Assembly: GCA_963710535.1 (NCBI GenBank)
Contig: CAVQAW010000010.1
Span: forward strand, 310,001 to 374,000
Length of the DNA: 64,000 bases
Direction of reading: 5' to 3'
Source: Pelagihabitans sp963710535
GTDB lineage: Bacteria; Bacteroidota; Bacteroidia; Flavobacteriales; Flavobacteriaceae
Shown here: one piece after another, positions 61,332 to 64,000 of the stretch
How the letters are laid out: the number at the start of each line of letters is the position of its first letter
Position numbering within the stretch: the stretch's first letter is position 1
Made by a program: the position numbers and the translations under genes
The notes under the pieces: generated by a model
Databases searched by the model: none
What the model saw: only the letters and a program-made list of their open reading frames with translations
What the model was told of the DNA's origin: nothing

Positions 61332-63524
61332 TTAGCCTTTTACAGCGAGTTTCCCTTGCTTGATATTATTGATCTTCAGATCTTGCAATACGTTCACAGC
61401 CTCTTCAACATATACGTCCTTAGCCAGGTTTTTGTGCCATCGGTCTCTTTTTTCCCTTAATACGGAATCTTTGGTGAACAATTCTTCTTCATACCTTGGC
61501 GAAGTGAACGTCAGTTTTGAATCATAATCCGAGAGGGTCTTGAAATAGTTCGATTTTTCTTTGTCCTTTTCTTCTTCAGCCTTATACACCTTATAGTTAA
61601 GGGAAATTTCGGTCTCATCCTGCTCGGCTTTCAACCACTTCGCATTCTCTTCGATCAAACCGATCTGAGGATTGTTCGCCATCCGTTTGCTACTATTGGC
61701 CACGGTTTGATCATAGTCGATATAACCATCCCAAATTTGATAATCTGCCGGTGAAATCTTATCCCACTTCAAAGGGTTGGATTGGTCGCGTTCCCCGAGG
61801 TCTATATAACTGTATTTGTCCGGAACCACCACATCGCTTTTTACGCCTTCCAATTGGGTAGAGCCTCCATTGATCCTATAAAATTTTTGAGTGGTCAACT
61901 TTATGGCCCCTAGATCGCCATGTTCGTTGCTTCGCACGATATTGTCCAAGGGTATCACATTCTGAACGGTTCCTTTTCCAAAAGTTTGTTTGCTGCCGAT
62001 AACCACGGCGCGTTTGTAGTCTTGCATGGCAGCCGCCAAAATTTCCGAGGCGGACGCCGACAGTTCATTCACCAAAATCACCAGGGGTCCATCCCATTGG
62101 ATGCGCTCATCCTTATCGTCATAAATCTCTTTCTTTTTACCAGAGGATTGCACTTGAACAATCGGTCCATCCTTTATGAAGAGCCCGGCCATTTCGACCA
62201 CGGTTTTTAATGACCCGCCGCCGTTATCGCGAAGGTCAATGATGAGACCTTCCGCACCTTCGGCTTTTAGTCGTTCCACTTCCTTGGCCACATCAGTGGC
62301 TGCATTCCTTTCGCTATAATCATCAAAATCGACATAGAATTTTGGGAGGTTGATCAATCCATATTTTTGGTTCTGTTTGATGATATTTGCCGATTTTGCA
62401 AACGATTCTTCCAATTCGACAACATCCCTGGTCAAGGAAACAACCTGTAAGGAGCCATCTACTTTCCTCACGGTTAGGTCAACCACGGTGCCTTCAGGTC
62501 CTTTGATCAATTTGATGGCATCATCCAATCTCATGCCCACGATATCTACAGGGGGTTCTCCTTTTTGGCCCACCTTGATGATTTCGTCGCCCACTTCCAA
62601 ACGTTGGTCTCTCCAAACGGGACCGCCTGAAATAATTTCAACAATTTTCGCTCCCTCGGGCTTTTTCTGCAAGCGCGCACCGATACCTTCGAATTTACCG
62701 GACATACTCATGTCGAACTTCTCTTTATCGTCAGGGGCGAAATAAAAGGTATGTGGATCAAACTCATCCACGATGGTATTGATGTATTGAACGAACCAAT
62801 CTTTGCGCTGCAGATCGTTCACGAAATCAAAAAATTCATCCAAGGTCTTCCCGGTGGATTCCCTGGCCGACTTTTCCGCTTCGGCAGGAGTCATGGGTTT
62901 GGCGTCGGCGTCAACTTCGACGATATCGTCCTGCACTTCTTCCCCATCTTCAAAACGATCCGATTTGGCGATATTGGAAGTGCGCTGCCCGATCATCATC
63001 TTGGTATCGTATGTCCCCAATGTGGCATATTTGAGCTGCTTTCTCCACCGTTCCTTCAACTCTTTCCTTGAATCGGCAAAAGGCATTTTTTCATAATCGA
63101 TGTCGATGGATTCATTGGCCGTATAGTCGAATGGGGATTCCAAAACCTCTTTGTAGATTTTTTTGGCATCCTCCATACGCTCCAATAAACGGGCATAGAC
63201 CACATTGAAAAAAGTGATGTCGGTATTCTTGATCTGATCATCGATTTGGAACTTGTACTGTTCAAATTCATCTATGTCTGACTGAAGAAAATAACGTTTT
63301 GTGGGATCGATCACATCGATGAAATCCTCGAAAACACTTACAGAAAAATCATCATTGATTTCCTTGGGCTCATAATGTCCTTTTTCGAGCACATAGGTAA
63401 TAAGGTCTAACAAGAGTTTGTCCTTATCGTCATTGTCAAAATTTTTATTCGAATTGTTGGTAAAACTGCACGAAGCAACGGCTATTAGCATTACGATTAA
63501 TGCGTAGGCAAGGTTCCTTTTCAT
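61332..63524 (-). CDS. Carboxy-terminal processing (tail-specific) protease, S41
   Basis: A 730-residue exported protease. It has a signal/lipobox (IAVASCSFTNN) and an N-terminal DUF3340-like region with KRYFLQSDIDEFEQYK. The PDZ domain (about 245-330) has GIGARLQKKPEGAKIVEI, and the S41 catalytic domain has GLIDLRDNGGGSL-type IIDLRDNGGGSLK, the Ser in ELSASASEILAAAM and the Lys in IGSKQTFGKGTVQNV. The C-terminal region is helical with a basic end. Family members trim or degrade periplasmic and lipoprotein substrates by Ser/Lys dyad catalysis. It is convergent with msrA. Confidence 0.93.
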   Translation of the reverse strand: MKRNLAYALIVMLIAVASCSFTNNSNKNFDNDDKDKLLLDLITYVLEKGHYEPKEINDDFSVSVFEDFIDVIDPTKRYFLQSDIDEFEQYKFQIDDQIKNTDITFFNVVYARLLERMEDAKKIYKEVLESPFDYTANESIDIDYEKMPFADSRKELKERWRKQLKYATLGTYDTKMMIGQRTSNIAKSDRFEDGEEVQDDIVEVDADAKPMTPAEAEKSARESTGKTLDEFFDFVNDLQRKDWFVQYINTIVDEFDPHTFYFAPDDKEKFDMSMSGKFEGIGARLQKKPEGAKIVEIISGGPVWRDQRLEVGDEIIKVGQKGEPPVDIVGMRLDDAIKLIKGPEGTVVDLTVRKVDGSLQVVSLTRDVVELEESFAKSANIIKQNQKYGLINLPKFYVDFDDYSERNAATDVAKEVERLKAEGAEGLIIDLRDNGGGSLKTVVEMAGLFIKDGPIVQVQSSGKKKEIYDDKDERIQWDGPLVILVNELSASASEILAAAMQDYKRAVVIGSKQTFGKGTVQNVIPLDNIVRSNEHGDLGAIKLTTQKFYRINGGSTQLEGVKSDVVVPDKYSYIDLGERDQSNPLKWDKISPADYQIWDGYIDYDQTVANSSKRMANNPQIGLIEENAKWLKAEQDETEISLNYKVYKAEEEKDKEKSNYFKTLSDYDSKLTFTSPRYEEELFTKDSVLREKRDRWHKNLAKDVYVEEAVNVLQDLKINNIKQGKLAVKG

Positions 63525-63680
63525 TTATTCTTTTTTTAATCGGCAGGGCCGTTTATCAGGCTTTTCCGAACATTCAATTAACTACTAAATCTCTAAGATA
63601 CAGAAAAAACCATGCCACGATGAAGTGCTTTTATTATTTTTTTGTTAAACTGTGAAAAGGTCTTATCCTTTTTAAAAACG

Positions 63681-63688
63681 TATTTTTG
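63681..63688 (+). promoter_or_regulatory. -7 element upstream of surE
   Basis: TATTTTTG is an exact TAnnTTTG, 18 bases before the surE ATG; no TTG at the right distance is clear. Confidence 0.55.
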
Positions 63689-63706
63689 GGCGGTAAATTA
63701 TGTGGT

Positions 63707-64000
63707 ATGCTAAAACCTTTGATCTTGGTGACCAACGATGATGGGATTACGGCACCCGGTCTGCGCGCCCTGATACGTTTTATGAGCGAGATCGGAGAGG
63801 TCGTTGTGGTAGCTCCCGATAGCCCACAATCGGGTATGGGTCATGCGATTACCCTCGACAGTACGCTCTTTTCCAAAAAAGCAAACGTGGGCTCCGAAGA
63901 TGGGGCCAAAGATGAATACAGCTGCAGCGGCACCCCTGCCGATTGTGTAAAACTTGGGCTTCAAGAACTGCTTGAACGCAGGCCGGATATCTGTGTAAGC
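63707..64000 (+). CDS. surE: 5'/3'-nucleotidase SurE, N-terminal part (cut by window end)
   Basis: ATG at 63707 opens 98 codons that run off the window. LVTNDDGITAPGLRAL has the metal-binding Asp-Asp pair (NDDGI) and the segment VAPDSPQSGMGHAITL has the conserved Asn/Ser substrate loop; YSCSGTPADCVKLGL is the third family motif. SurE dephosphorylates 5'- and 3'-nucleotides using a divalent metal. The -7 element at 63681 fits the start. Confidence 0.95.
   Translation, partial: MLKPLILVTNDDGITAPGLRALIRFMSEIGEVVVVAPDSPQSGMGHAITLDSTLFSKKANVGSEDGAKDEYSCSGTPADCVKLGLQELLERRPDICVS

Overview
The window is a chromosomal segment of a marine-type member of the Bacteroidota, most likely family Flavobacteriaceae. 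This rests on the gldKLMN gliding/type IX secretion (T9SS) locus, a T9SS type A sorting-domain protein, many PSD1/DUF1501 and SUMF1-like proteins, and promoters of the Bacteroidota type (TTG about 20 nt upstream of TAnnTTTG) with no Shine-Dalgarno pattern. I cannot name the genus.

Layout. 1-13.6 kb is an exopolysaccharide/capsule locus: four GT4 glycosyltransferases, an O-antigen-ligase-like polymerase, a WcaF-like acetyltransferase, a VanZ-like protein, a UDP-glucuronate decarboxylase-like SDR and a WcaJ-type initiating sugar-phosphate transferase. A three-gene minus-strand operon of secreted surface proteins lies inside it. 13.6-15.1 kb has no protein genes. It holds four tandem, degenerate tRNA-Arg-derived units ending in an intact tRNA-Arg(TCT). 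Behind the tRNA a 17-bp copy of its 3' end separates it from its terminator. 15.1-27.4 kb is catabolic and respiratory: a dienelactone hydrolase-like protein, an FAD oxidase, and an operon joining planctomycete-type cytochrome proteins (PSD1, DUF1501, DUF2231/cytochrome) to an SDR dehydrogenase and an FAH-family hydrolase. YceI, a SUMF1-like protein and an LRR protein follow.

27.5-40.9 kb is core: an ABC-F protein, DUF983, an FAD oxidoreductase, gldKLMN, a formimidoylglutamase-like protein, topA and an LVIVD lipoprotein. 41.0-48.0 kb runs miaB, a sigma-54 activator, lptE, a TPR-like protein, secG, groES, groEL. Then come an unlisted 27-residue Lys/Ala/Pro peptide gene and a metal-associated group (NHL lipoprotein, double HMA protein, outer-membrane MetA-like protein, HYC_CC_PP protein). 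51.5-59.2 kb has an fRMsr-like GAF protein, purH (broken by a one-base frameshift), and the rod-shape operon mreB-mreC-mreD-mrdA-rodA. The window ends with a membrane-anchored DNA/RNA endonuclease, msrB-msrA, a tail-specific protease and the start of surE.

The most unusual element is the tRNA-Arg-derived tandem array with the att-like duplication behind it. Next are the frameshift in purH, the 27-aa peptide and the operon that couples cytochrome/PSD1 genes with sugar-acid-type catabolic enzymes. All functional statements are from sequence reading alone; no database search was possible.
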